A DNA stretch of 32,157 nt from Pirellulales bacterium (GTDB taxonomy: Bacteria; Planctomycetota; Planctomycetia; Pirellulales; Pirellulaceae). The stretch is from NCBI GenBank assembly GCA_022451045.1, contig JAKUOW010000023.1, positions 1-32,157 of the forward strand. Direction: 5' to 3'. Positions 1 through 8,094 of this stretch are shown here, piece after piece (the stretch's first letter is position 1; the number at the start of each line of letters is the position of its first letter). Below the pieces are notes generated by a model, which saw only the letters and a program-made list of their open reading frames with translations, did no database searches and was not told the origin of the DNA. The position numbers were made by a program, and so were the translations under genes.

Positions 1-15
1 AGATTCCCGCCGGCT

Positions 16-906
16 ATGGCAAAACAACCTCAACCATTGGATACCAGCGTTTCGATCATTACGCCGGAAAATATCCAGTTCAGTTACCGGCTTGCTGGCC
101 CATTTCGTCGTGCCGGCGCATTTTTACTCGACTCGCTAATACTTGGGTTGTTTGTATTCATACTGATGATCCTCGTCGCCTTCATGCAAATGGGAGGTGG
201 GGGCGGCATGGGGTTTGTTCTCTTCTTTGTGTTTTTCGTGCGATGGGCATATTTCATTGTCTTAGAAGCTTGGAGAAACGGGCAAACAATTGGTAAGAAG
301 ATCGTTGGAATTCGTGTTGCCACGACCGATGGTAAACCCGTCAGCTTTATGCAAGCAGTCGTGCGAAATCTGCTCAGGGATGCCGACTTATTTCCTCTGG
401 TGCCGCTCTCATTCTTTATTTCCGATATCAATCAAGATATGTTTCTGATTCCGACCGGCCTACTAGCGATTGTCGTTATGACGATGTCCCGTCGGTTTCA
501 GCGCCTCGGAGATCTCGTCTCGGGAACCATGGTAATTGATGCCGAAGCCAGTGTTACTCGACCAGCCATTCAATTAAATGAACCGGGCATAGAGCAGATC
601 ATCCACGCCATCCCACAGAGTTTTGCCGTCCCACGTAGTATGGCACAGGCATTAGCCCATTACGTAGGACAACGTGGATGGCTAAGTCAGCCTCGTCGAG
701 AGGAAATCTCTCACCATCTCGGACAACCATTATGCGAACAACTTGGTATTCGCGTTCAGAGTTATGATTTACTCCTGTGTGCGTTGTATCGCATGGCATT
801 CTTTTCAGAACCAACCGAACAAATCGTACCAATGAGTCAGTACCTCACGCAAGCTGGCTCGCTGTCTACATCCACGCCATTTGTACAGCAAGGTGGAATC
901 CAATGA
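16..906 (+). CDS. RDD family membrane protein
   Basis: A 296-residue integral membrane protein of the RDD family. The diagnostic Arg...Asp pattern lies in the first membrane segment (RRAGAFLLDSLILGL, about residues 31-45). A glycine-rich loop and a second hydrophobic segment follow, then the family's GQTIGKKIVGIRV block and a third segment near residues 140-158. The C-terminal 120 residues are soluble and unrecognised, longer than in a minimal RDD protein. The biochemical role of RDD proteins is mostly unknown; some act in ion transport. It is the first gene of a MoxR/DUF58 operon, and its TGA overlaps the next gene's ATG (ATGA), which suggests translational coupling. The ATG at 16 is the first available start, but sequence upstream of the window is not visible, so an earlier start cannot be excluded. 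Confidence 0.85.
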   Translation: MAKQPQPLDTSVSIITPENIQFSYRLAGPFRRAGAFLLDSLILGLFVFILMILVAFMQMGGGGGMGFVLFFVFFVRWAYFIVLEAWRNGQTIGKKIVGIRVATTDGKPVSFMQAVVRNLLRDADLFPLVPLSFFISDINQDMFLIPTGLLAIVVMTMSRRFQRLGDLVSGTMVIDAEASVTRPAIQLNEPGIEQIIHAIPQSFAVPRSMAQALAHYVGQRGWLSQPRREEISHHLGQPLCEQLGIRVQSYDLLLCALYRMAFFSEPTEQIVPMSQYLTQAGSLSTSTPFVQQGGIQ

Positions 907-1901
907 AGGCAGCAGAATTAATTGAAAAGCGACAGCCGCAATGGAGTGAATTAGAACAATACGTTCACTCCTTCCAGTACGGAAGTCGACAAAGGCTCAC
1001 TGGCTCACAGATGAACCGCTTCGCAGCCCTTTACCGAGCAGCATGTGCAGATCTGGCACTGGCAGATTCCTATTCACTGCCGCCGGATACGGTTCAATAT
1101 CTACACGATCTGGTAGCCCAGTCACACAATCAACTCTATCGCGCAGACCGCATGCGGCTATCTAACTGGTTACCGGTCTTAATGTACGACGTGCCACACC
1201 GAGTATTTCATGATAAATCTGTAAGAGTCGTGTTCGTATTGTTTTGGGGTATGTTCTTTCTAAGTATGTGGCTTTCGTATGAAGACACACTGTGGCCACA
1301 GTTTGACAACCAGCCAATACTCTCGGATTTCATTGGGAGTGTTGACCAAATGCACTCGGATGCTGGGATTGACCTGCAAGGTGGACGCCAGACAAAGCTC
1401 GACAGCCCTGGTTTCTATATCTGGAATAATGTCAACTTGTGCCTAAAGACATTTGTCGAGGGAATCCTCATCATTCCCGGACTCGTCTTTACCATGTTCA
1501 ATTCGTATCTGTTTGGTGGCACGTTTGGCTACTACGCGAGACCTGATGCGCCGGTCGACGTTTATAACAATCTGGTTAACTGGGCGACTGGCCATCTGGT
1601 CTTTGAGTTTGCCGCTCTGATTCTTGCTACTGCCGCTGGCGTCAAACTTGGAATGTCTTGGATTAACACCAAGGGACTTACCCGCAAAGCATCCCTGCAA
1701 AAAAATGGCGTTGAGACGATCCCAATTATTGGATGTGCCGTTGTCATGATGGTTCTGGCAGCTTTTATAGAAGGGTGGATTGCACCGTCAAATGCTCCTT
1801 ATTGGGTGCGATTTACCATCATGATCCTATCTTTGATTAGCATCATCGGCTATTTCATTGTGCTTGGTATTCGGCAGGGAGGTCGTCATGAAATTCGATA
1901 A
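903..1901 (+). CDS. SpoIIM-family (stage II sporulation protein M-like) membrane protein
   Basis: A 332-residue polytopic membrane protein. The ATG at 903 overlaps the preceding stop and gives MKAAELIEKRQPQW, a typical start for this family, so I prefer it to an upstream in-frame start inside the RDD gene. The N-terminal 100 residues are a soluble helical region, followed by membrane segments near 108-125, 185-205, 230-250, 275-295 and 305-325. SpoIIM-type marks are the NNV/NLCL stretch before a hydrophobic segment, FEFAALILATAAGVKLG, and AAFIEGWIAPS. In Bacillus SpoIIM belongs to the DMP complex of engulfment, but non-sporulating bacteria carry relatives beside MoxR/DUF58 genes, where the function is unknown. 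This gene fits the second class. Its last 14 bases overlap the next gene. Confidence 0.85.
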   Translation: MKAAELIEKRQPQWSELEQYVHSFQYGSRQRLTGSQMNRFAALYRAACADLALADSYSLPPDTVQYLHDLVAQSHNQLYRADRMRLSNWLPVLMYDVPHRVFHDKSVRVVFVLFWGMFFLSMWLSYEDTLWPQFDNQPILSDFIGSVDQMHSDAGIDLQGGRQTKLDSPGFYIWNNVNLCLKTFVEGILIIPGLVFTMFNSYLFGGTFGYYARPDAPVDVYNNLVNWATGHLVFEFAALILATAAGVKLGMSWINTKGLTRKASLQKNGVETIPIIGCAVVMMVLAAFIEGWIAPSNAPYWVRFTIMILSLISIIGYFIVLGIRQGGRHEIR

Positions 1902-2835
1902 CCCTAGAATCGCGATTCGGCGACGCAAGACCTACGAATTGATGGATCTTTCACTCCATGTGATACGGACATATCCAATACGACTGGCCTTGGCGATGCT
2001 CGTTGTCATCGTCCCTATGCTCTTTCTAAATGACTTTTTGATTAGTCATCTTCTTCTGATCGACTCTGAATATACGTCGTTCGTGCATCATGATAGGCCG
2101 GAGTATAAGATTGCATATGCTGATACCATCAAGGCTCCATTCATCACCACCATGATTTGTTTGGTCATCATCCAGGCACCCATCGTATCTGTTCTTTCGG
2201 TTGTTTTGCTTGGACAAATCGTCTTTGGTATCAAGTCATCCCTAAGAAAACTCATATCGGAATCGCTTGCGAGGTTTGGAGTTTTATTTTGGAGTGTCGG
2301 TTGTTTACGTGGAATCATTCCGGGACTACTGGTGGTGCAGGAGATCGCAATTCGAAATCACCAGAGCTACGAAGACCACATTGGCTTACTGGTTTCGATA
2401 ACTCTTTATGTTGTAATCTTAAGGGTGGTGAGACCTTTTATCTTTGAGATCATTTTGCTTGAAAAGACTCCACTCTTTAAAAAGTCCAAACAGCAAATCA
2501 CATTGAGCAAACGGAGTAGGGGGATTCATCGCAGTCGCACAGGAGTAGGAGGTCGCGTTATGAGTGGGATGATCATGTCGATGATTATCACAACCAGCCT
2601 AATCGGCGGCATGATCTTTTTCGCGACTACGTTTGTAAATCAACATCAAACAACTTTATGGGTCTTACGATGGGGACTACCGATTAGCATGTGGATGGCT
2701 GCTGGATTCCTGTCCATCGTGCGATTTCTAAATTACTTGGATGTGCGTATAGAAATGGAAGGCTGGGAAGCCGAATTACTTATTCGTGCTGAAGCAGAGA
2801 AAATGAAAGAGCGAATCCAACTCGGAAACGTATAA
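1888..2835 (+). CDS. Polytopic membrane protein of unknown function
   Basis: A 315-residue membrane protein that I do not recognise. The ATG at 1888 is chosen over an earlier in-frame start because a purine-rich AGGGAGG lies eight to nine bases upstream and the product then begins MKFDNPRIAIRRRK, with a basic cytoplasmic tail. About six hydrophobic segments are visible, near residues 30-50, 84-110, 132-150, 165-185, 227-250 and 258-280, with a charged loop (KKSKQQITLSKRSRG) in the middle. It overlaps the SpoIIM-like gene by 14 bases and sits 13 bases before the DUF4129 gene, so it is an internal member of the operon. A role in the same envelope assembly is inferred only from position. Confidence 0.75.
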   Translation: MKFDNPRIAIRRRKTYELMDLSLHVIRTYPIRLALAMLVVIVPMLFLNDFLISHLLLIDSEYTSFVHHDRPEYKIAYADTIKAPFITTMICLVIIQAPIVSVLSVVLLGQIVFGIKSSLRKLISESLARFGVLFWSVGCLRGIIPGLLVVQEIAIRNHQSYEDHIGLLVSITLYVVILRVVRPFIFEIILLEKTPLFKKSKQQITLSKRSRGIHRSRTGVGGRVMSGMIMSMIITTSLIGGMIFFATTFVNQHQTTLWVLRWGLPISMWMAAGFLSIVRFLNYLDVRIEMEGWEAELLIRAEAEKMKERIQLGNV

Positions 2836-2848
2836 CTGCCCAATCCGC

Positions 2849-4246
2849 ATGAAATTACAACTATCCAATCCGATGACCTTTCTACTGTGGGTACATTGCA
2901 TCCTGATTTTGCCGGTTACTGCGGGTTCTGCACAGGATCATGATTACGTAGAAATCGGGCGTCAGGCACTCGAGCAGCAAGGTAAGCTGCCTTGGTACGA
3001 CCAGAAGCGTGATCAATTCAAGTCCATTCCACTGGGCCCGCTAGACGACGATTCACTCATCGACAACGAAATGCCGTTCGATGATGAATTCCTAAACGAA
3101 GATCTGGATTTCGATCGTCTCGAAGAGTATCTACAAGACCCAAACTTACGGCGTCAACTCGAACAAAACATGCAAGAATTTGCAAAACGATTTGAAGACA
3201 TCGATCCAGACGATCTTCCGTTTGACGAAAAATGGATGGATGAGAACTTTGATATTCGCGAGTTTGAACGCTCACTGAATGACCCGGGTAAAAGAGAAGC
3301 GTTTGAACGGCAGATGCAACGATTGCACGATTGGTCACAAGATCAAAGTAACGGCAATAGCGAATCTCCGTTTGATCAGCAATTAACCCAGTCGAATATA
3401 GACTTCGAGAAGATCAAGCGATATCTGGATGATCCGGCCACCCGCGAACAAGCCCGGCGCCAGATCGAGCGGATGGGTGAATATGCCGAAAGGATGGGGG
3501 AACAATTTGACGAAGAAACGTTAAAACGCATCGCCAACGATCCACGCACACAGCGGGCTATACGTGAAATGTTCAAACGACTTGCTGAGAGGAGTCGGGA
3601 ACGCCAATCACGCGATGGCTTCTTTAATGAAAACGGCGCCAGCAATCGTTCCTATCGGGATCGCGGTGAATTTGAAAGTCCAGATTTTGATGATCCCGAC
3701 TTCGAGGCGCCCGATTTTAGCGGAATCAGCTTTGGTATTTCCGGCACCTTCATGCAGGTTTTGGTGTACATCATCGTTGGATTGGTCGTGATCGCGGTCG
3801 TAATCGCAATCGTGTACGCGATTATCAATCGAGAGAAGCAGCCCAAAAAAGCAACAGCAGTAGGTGCTGATGATGCCGCAGATCTTGATGAACGAGCTGA
3901 AGAATTACCGTTCCAATTAGACTTAGCTCCGGCAACCTTGCTCGATCGCATCAGGCAGTGTTATGCAAGCGGTGATTTTAATCAGGCAATCGTCTACTTA
4001 TTCAGTTATCAATTGCTCGAACTAGATAAACACCGTTGCATCAACTTGACCCGAGGCAAAACAAACCATCAATATCTAAGAGAATTGGTCCGGCTGCCAA
4101 ATCTAAAAAACCTTCTGTCGAACACCGTATATTGCTTCGAAGATGTCTTTTTCGGAGATCAGGAAATATCCAAAGCCGAATTCGATGAATGCTGGTTGCA
4201 GATTGATGAATTTCACCGAGCGCTGCCCGGAGGTGTTCAGGCATGA
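2849..4246 (+). CDS. DUF4129 membrane protein with acidic N-terminal repeats
   Basis: A 465-residue secreted and membrane-anchored protein. Residues 1-28 look like a cleavable signal peptide (hydrophobic core FLLWVHCILILPV, then AGSAQ). Residues 74-250 are highly acidic and hold four imperfect repeats centred on an L-x-D/N-D-P-x-x-R element. Residues 303-327 form one membrane segment. Residues 345-460 match the cytoplasmic DUF4129 domain (LLDRIRQCYASGDFNQAIVYLFSYQLLELDK...), usually found beside transglutaminase-like, DUF58 and MoxR genes. The topology is extracytoplasmic repeats, one helix, then a cytoplasmic DUF4129. The stop overlaps the next ATG (ATGA). No good ribosome binding site precedes it, so translation may depend on the upstream gene. 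The biochemical function is unknown. Confidence 0.85.
   Translation: MKLQLSNPMTFLLWVHCILILPVTAGSAQDHDYVEIGRQALEQQGKLPWYDQKRDQFKSIPLGPLDDDSLIDNEMPFDDEFLNEDLDFDRLEEYLQDPNLRRQLEQNMQEFAKRFEDIDPDDLPFDEKWMDENFDIREFERSLNDPGKREAFERQMQRLHDWSQDQSNGNSESPFDQQLTQSNIDFEKIKRYLDDPATREQARRQIERMGEYAERMGEQFDEETLKRIANDPRTQRAIREMFKRLAERSRERQSRDGFFNENGASNRSYRDRGEFESPDFDDPDFEAPDFSGISFGISGTFMQVLVYIIVGLVVIAVVIAIVYAIINREKQPKKATAVGADDAADLDERAEELPFQLDLAPATLLDRIRQCYASGDFNQAIVYLFSYQLLELDKHRCINLTRGKTNHQYLRELVRLPNLKNLLSNTVYCFEDVFFGDQEISKAEFDECWLQIDEFHRALPGGVQA
3104..3598 (+). repeat. Four degenerate acidic repeats within the DUF4129 protein
   Basis: Protein-level repeats at residues about 86-250 of the DUF4129 protein. Each unit carries an acidic or aromatic lead (DFDRLEEYL, DIREFERSL, DFEKIKRYL, DEETLKRIA), then a DP pair (residues 97-98, 145-146, 195-196 and 231-232), then a basic/amphipathic helix ending in an Arg-rich stretch. 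The spacings between DP pairs are 48, 50 and 36 residues, so the last unit is shortened. The pattern resembles STI1-like helical repeats with Asn/Asp-Pro turns, but I could not run a profile search. Confidence 0.6.
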
Positions 4247-5439
4247 AGCACTTCTGGTATTTGATGATAATTCTATTGGCATCACTGACCGTTGCAGGAT
4301 GCGAAGAAGAAGAGGAAGCGATTCCTTTCGACGCAACTTACGGGGAAGGTATACAGTCCGAAGGTAGATACAGCGTCAACGGAACTGCCGTATTTGCAAA
4401 CATGTTCAAATCGGCCGGGCATAGTGTCCGGTTTTCGACTCGGCTTGATAGTCGCGTTCGCTCAAGCGATGTCATCATATGGGCGCCGGACAGCTTTTTG
4501 GGCCCCAATGAACAGGAACGTACGTGGTTTGAATCCTGGATACGAGAAGAAATGGGGAAAACACTTATCTATATCGGTCGGGACTATGATGCTGAATTGC
4601 CGTATTGGAGTAAAGTCATACGATCTTCAAGTGGCGATACCAAAGCAAATGCACAACAACGATTCAATCAGGCCATAATGCGCCATGAAACGTTACGTCA
4701 ACGAACACCTGAAATACAGGAGCTCGATTGGTTTACGATCGATATGACACAATCAAATAGATTCGTGCGTGATCTTACCGCATCTGATTCATACTGGCTC
4801 GATAGCATCGAAATCGACAAATGCGAAATAGCAATACGTGGCGAGATTCAACACCGCGATTTCAATAATTCAGGCTGGAATTATGAAGACTTGATATTAG
4901 CTGAAGACACACCACTTCTATTTCGTATGGGACCCCTTGGTTACCAAGATAGTAGTGTACTCGTCGCGCAAAACGGCTCATTCCTCTTGAATTACTCACT
5001 TATCAATCATGAGCATCGAAAACTAGCTGGTAAGATCATTGATTTCTGTGGCGAAGATCTTCAAGTGACGTTTGTTGAAAGCAGGCAAGGAGGACCATCT
5101 GTTGGCGGAAATCCACCTCCATCAGCCAATCCAAATAGGCCAGACCGTGAACAGCGACCTGGCTTTTTCAACTTGCTAATGACAAATCCCCTTGGACTAA
5201 TCCTCATTCACCTGTGCATCGCAGGACTCATTTATTGTTTTCTCCGATTCCCGGTATTTGGAAGAGCAAGAGAACGATTTACCGTTTCAACCATCGTGGA
5301 TCATAAGGACGAAAATCGAGATATTCGGAATTTCGGACGACATATAGATGCCGTGGGTGGCCTTCTACATAAAACACGCGACACCCAACACGCTGCAACG
5401 ACAATTCAGTATTACGACCAACATGTATCAAATGACTAA
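4243..5439 (+). CDS. DUF4350-containing lipoprotein with C-terminal membrane helix
   Basis: A 398-residue envelope protein. It starts with a lipoprotein signal peptide ending in LTVAGC (Cys20 would be lipidated), followed at once by a run of Glu. The next 250 residues match the DUF4350 pattern: a sugar-isomerase/glutaminase-like alpha/beta domain (GTAVFANMFKSAGHSVRF, then VIIWAPDSFLGPNEQERTWFESWI). A Pro/Asn-rich linker near 285-300 leads to one membrane segment (about 313-335) and a 60-residue cytoplasmic tail. DUF4350 proteins are regularly encoded beside MoxR and DUF58 genes; their function is not established. The start codon overlaps the DUF4129 stop, implying coupled translation. The gap to the MoxR gene is 23 bases. 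Confidence 0.8.
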   Translation: MKHFWYLMIILLASLTVAGCEEEEEAIPFDATYGEGIQSEGRYSVNGTAVFANMFKSAGHSVRFSTRLDSRVRSSDVIIWAPDSFLGPNEQERTWFESWIREEMGKTLIYIGRDYDAELPYWSKVIRSSSGDTKANAQQRFNQAIMRHETLRQRTPEIQELDWFTIDMTQSNRFVRDLTASDSYWLDSIEIDKCEIAIRGEIQHRDFNNSGWNYEDLILAEDTPLLFRMGPLGYQDSSVLVAQNGSFLLNYSLINHEHRKLAGKIIDFCGEDLQVTFVESRQGGPSVGGNPPPSANPNRPDREQRPGFFNLLMTNPLGLILIHLCIAGLIYCFLRFPVFGRARERFTVSTIVDHKDENRDIRNFGRHIDAVGGLLHKTRDTQHAATTIQYYDQHVSND

Positions 5440-5462
5440 CTGAGTAGCAACGAGAGTAACAA

Positions 5463-6677
5463 ATGGCCTCATCACCTACATTTAGCTGCCCAACCTGTTC
5501 GCAAGTACTTTCATTGCCTGCGGGATTTCAAGGATCTCAGGTCCAGTGCCCAAAGTGCCAAACCAATATACAAGTACCATCCACCCAACCAGCAGCGGCG
5601 CCAGTCGTAGCTCCAACGCTGGTACAACAGCCAGTCGTTCAGCAAACGGCTGCTCCTGTTAATGCACCTGTTTTAGATGCTATCGGTAAGATCTCTATCG
5701 ACATGGAGTCTACGCGGGGAAGTGATACGGAAACCCGGAAGTTATTTCAGGCAGTAACAAAAGAGGTTGGCAAGATCTTTGTCGGGCAGGATGAATTGGT
5801 CATCGGATCGTTGGTCGCTTTATTCTCCGGCGGACATGTACTAATTGAGAGTGTCCCAGGGTTAGGTAAAACTCTTTTCGTACGCACACTTGGACATATA
5901 CTTGGCTGCGACTTTGGCCGAATCCAATTCACCGCTGACTTAATGCCTTCAGACATAACCGGTGCTCCAATCTTCAATATGAAGACTCAGGAATTCACGT
6001 TTTATCCCGGCCCTGTTTTCACACAATTACTGCTGGCGGATGAAATCAATCGAAGTCCCGCGAAGACACACGCCGCGCTGTTGGAAATCATGCAAGAGCG
6101 ACGGGTAACGGTTGATGGTGAAACCTATCCCATGGAAGCACCGTTCCTGGTCATCGCTACCCAAAATCCAATCGAGTCAGAAGGCACTTACAACTTGCCT
6201 GAAGCTCAGCTTGATCGCTTCATGTTCAAGTTAATGGTGGATTATCCGACGGAAACGCAAGAAGCCAATATTTTGAAAATGCACAGTGAGCAGATTGATA
6301 TTAACAGTCGACTTTCAAACGAGTTGGAAACCATTGCATCACCTGAGCAAATTGTTGCCGTCACCAAGGAAACGGGTAAGGTCTTAGTAGAACCGGCCTT
6401 AGTCGATTACATCAACAAGGTTGTAAGACTTACGCGGACGTGGCCTCAGCTTTACATGGGTGCATCACCTCGTGCCGGACTGGCTCTGATGCAAGGCGCA
6501 AGAACGCTTGCTGCATTCCAAGGGCGACAATATGCCATTCCCGATGACGTTGTTCAATTGGCACTGCCAACTCTACGGCATCGGGTACTACTCGCGCCGG
6601 AACTAGAGGTTGAAGGTCAATCTGTAGACACCATCCTCAGGGATATGATTCGAACCGTCGAAGTACCGCGAGTCTAA
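5463..6677 (+). CDS. MoxR-family AAA+ ATPase with N-terminal zinc ribbon
   Basis: A 404-residue cytoplasmic AAA+ ATPase of the MoxR family, chaperone-like enzymes that help assemble or activate partner proteins, usually those encoded next to them. Walker A is ESVPGLGKT (129-137), Walker B is LLLADEIN (Asp193, Glu194), sensor 1 is ATQNP, and the family's YNLPEAQLDRF and GASPRAGLAL (sensor 2) blocks are present. An unusual extension precedes it: a CPTC...CPKC zinc ribbon (Cys9, Cys12, Cys29, Cys32) and a flexible Ala/Pro/Gln/Val linker (about 40-70). Ordinary MoxR proteins are near 320-340 residues, which matches the part after the linker. It ends one base before the DUF58 start codon, so the two are expected to be made together. 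Confidence 0.95.
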   Translation: MASSPTFSCPTCSQVLSLPAGFQGSQVQCPKCQTNIQVPSTQPAAAPVVAPTLVQQPVVQQTAAPVNAPVLDAIGKISIDMESTRGSDTETRKLFQAVTKEVGKIFVGQDELVIGSLVALFSGGHVLIESVPGLGKTLFVRTLGHILGCDFGRIQFTADLMPSDITGAPIFNMKTQEFTFYPGPVFTQLLLADEINRSPAKTHAALLEIMQERRVTVDGETYPMEAPFLVIATQNPIESEGTYNLPEAQLDRFMFKLMVDYPTETQEANILKMHSEQIDINSRLSNELETIASPEQIVAVTKETGKVLVEPALVDYINKVVRLTRTWPQLYMGASPRAGLALMQGARTLAAFQGRQYAIPDDVVQLALPTLRHRVLLAPELEVEGQSVDTILRDMIRTVEVPRV

Positions 6678-6678
6678 A

Positions 6679-8082
6679 ATGGACACCACTCAAATCCAAC
6701 AAGGAGTTGACCTGGTACAGGCTTTCCCTTGGCTGACTTTAGTCGCAGTTATTGTGCCGTTACTGATCCTTGCGCGGCGTGATGTATTCCCGAACTGGGG
6801 ATTTCTGATCTTAGCTGGCGTCCCATGCCTACTAGCGTTACTCACCGCTTTTCAGCCGGACTTGATCGCGTTCGTGTTAATCGTGGATATCGCACTTATT
6901 GTGATTCCATTTCTAGATCTGTTCACCTTGGCTAAGAGCTCTCATTTTCGGGCCCAACGAGAACATCTCGGGGTCGCGTCACTATCAAAGGAATTAGATG
7001 TTTCCTTTGTCGTCCACAATGATGGCACAACCAGCAAGCGGGTAGCAATTCGCGATGACGTGCCCGAGTCGTTTGAGGTGATTCCCAATCTATTTGCTGA
7101 CACAATTCCGCCAGCAACGGGGATGTCGTTCAATTACACTTTGCGTGCCAACGAACGCGGTGAGTTCCCACTCAATTGTATTTACGTCCAGGTGACGAGT
7201 GCCTTGCGCATGTTTAAACGCATAATCAGAGTGCCATGCAGGACGATCATCAACGTATTCCCTGACCTGCAACAAGTCTCTCATTACACTCTTCTTGCAC
7301 GTTCAAACCGGCTCAATGCACTGGGAGTTCGTCGAATCAGACGAGTCGGTCAAGACAATGAATTCGAACGATTGAGAGACTATACCCGAGATGACCATTA
7401 TCGCGCGGTGGACTGGCGAGCTACTGCCCGTCACAGCAAACTGATCGTGCGAGATTTTCAATCAAATCAGAATCAACGCGTGATATTTCTCGTTGATTGC
7501 GGCAGAATGATGACCAATCACTCTGAAGGACACACGTATCTGGACCATGCATTTAACGCCATGCTGATGCTGAGCCATGTCGCCTTGACTCAAGGTGACT
7601 CCGTCGGATTGATCTGTTTCTCAGACCGAATTCACAAGTTCATACCCCCTGGCTCAGGAAAGAAACACCTTAACCGTCTACTGCATGCATCCTTTGATGA
7701 ATTTCCGGAAATGGTAGAAAGCCGATATGACGAGGCCTTTCAATATCTTGCCCGTCGTAGCAATCGAAGGGCACTCGTAATCTTAATCACGAATGTGATT
7801 GATGAAGTAAATTCACAACAGATCCAGTCTTACATGCAATCCGCTTCAACACGTCACCTACCAATTTCTGTATTGCTGAGAGACCACGAGATGTTCAATG
7901 CAGCAAATCAGCGGAATGACATTTTCAAAAGTGCGGCCGCCGCCGAAATTCTAAACTGGCGACATCAGGTGATAAGCTCACTTGAGCAGCAGGGGATTAG
8001 AGCACTGGATGTGTATCCCGAAGATTTAACTGCACCGCTTGTTAATCAGTATCTTGAAATCAAAGCACGTCATCTGCTGTGA
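6679..8082 (+). CDS. DUF58 domain-containing membrane protein
   Basis: A 467-residue protein, the usual partner of MoxR. Three hydrophobic segments at about 14-31, 39-58 and 62-82 anchor it in the membrane. A beta-rich stretch (90-200) follows, then the DUF58 signature RLRDYTRDDHYRAVDWRATAR (about 232-252) and a von Willebrand A-like fold. The metal-binding MIDAS motif is not well preserved (the DCGRMM segment lacks the usual DxSxS). DUF58 proteins are thought to be client or effector proteins of MoxR in envelope stress or assembly. This is the last gene of the operon and faces the dapL gene tail to tail, 12 bases apart, with no obvious terminator hairpin between them. Confidence 0.9.
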   Translation: MDTTQIQQGVDLVQAFPWLTLVAVIVPLLILARRDVFPNWGFLILAGVPCLLALLTAFQPDLIAFVLIVDIALIVIPFLDLFTLAKSSHFRAQREHLGVASLSKELDVSFVVHNDGTTSKRVAIRDDVPESFEVIPNLFADTIPPATGMSFNYTLRANERGEFPLNCIYVQVTSALRMFKRIIRVPCRTIINVFPDLQQVSHYTLLARSNRLNALGVRRIRRVGQDNEFERLRDYTRDDHYRAVDWRATARHSKLIVRDFQSNQNQRVIFLVDCGRMMTNHSEGHTYLDHAFNAMLMLSHVALTQGDSVGLICFSDRIHKFIPPGSGKKHLNRLLHASFDEFPEMVESRYDEAFQYLARRSNRRALVILITNVIDEVNSQQIQSYMQSASTRHLPISVLLRDHEMFNAANQRNDIFKSAAAAEILNWRHQVISSLEQQGIRALDVYPEDLTAPLVNQYLEIKARHLL

Positions 8083-8094
8083 TTTGATTTTTGA

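Noticed and set aside
84-431. Long open frame on the minus strand opposite the RDD gene
   Set aside because: It overlaps a well-supported membrane protein gene and its translation has no domain or sensible composition.
777-902. Upstream start for the SpoIIM-like gene
   Set aside because: The extra 42 residues lie inside the RDD gene in another frame and are unlike the family; the ATGA overlap at 903 is a better start.
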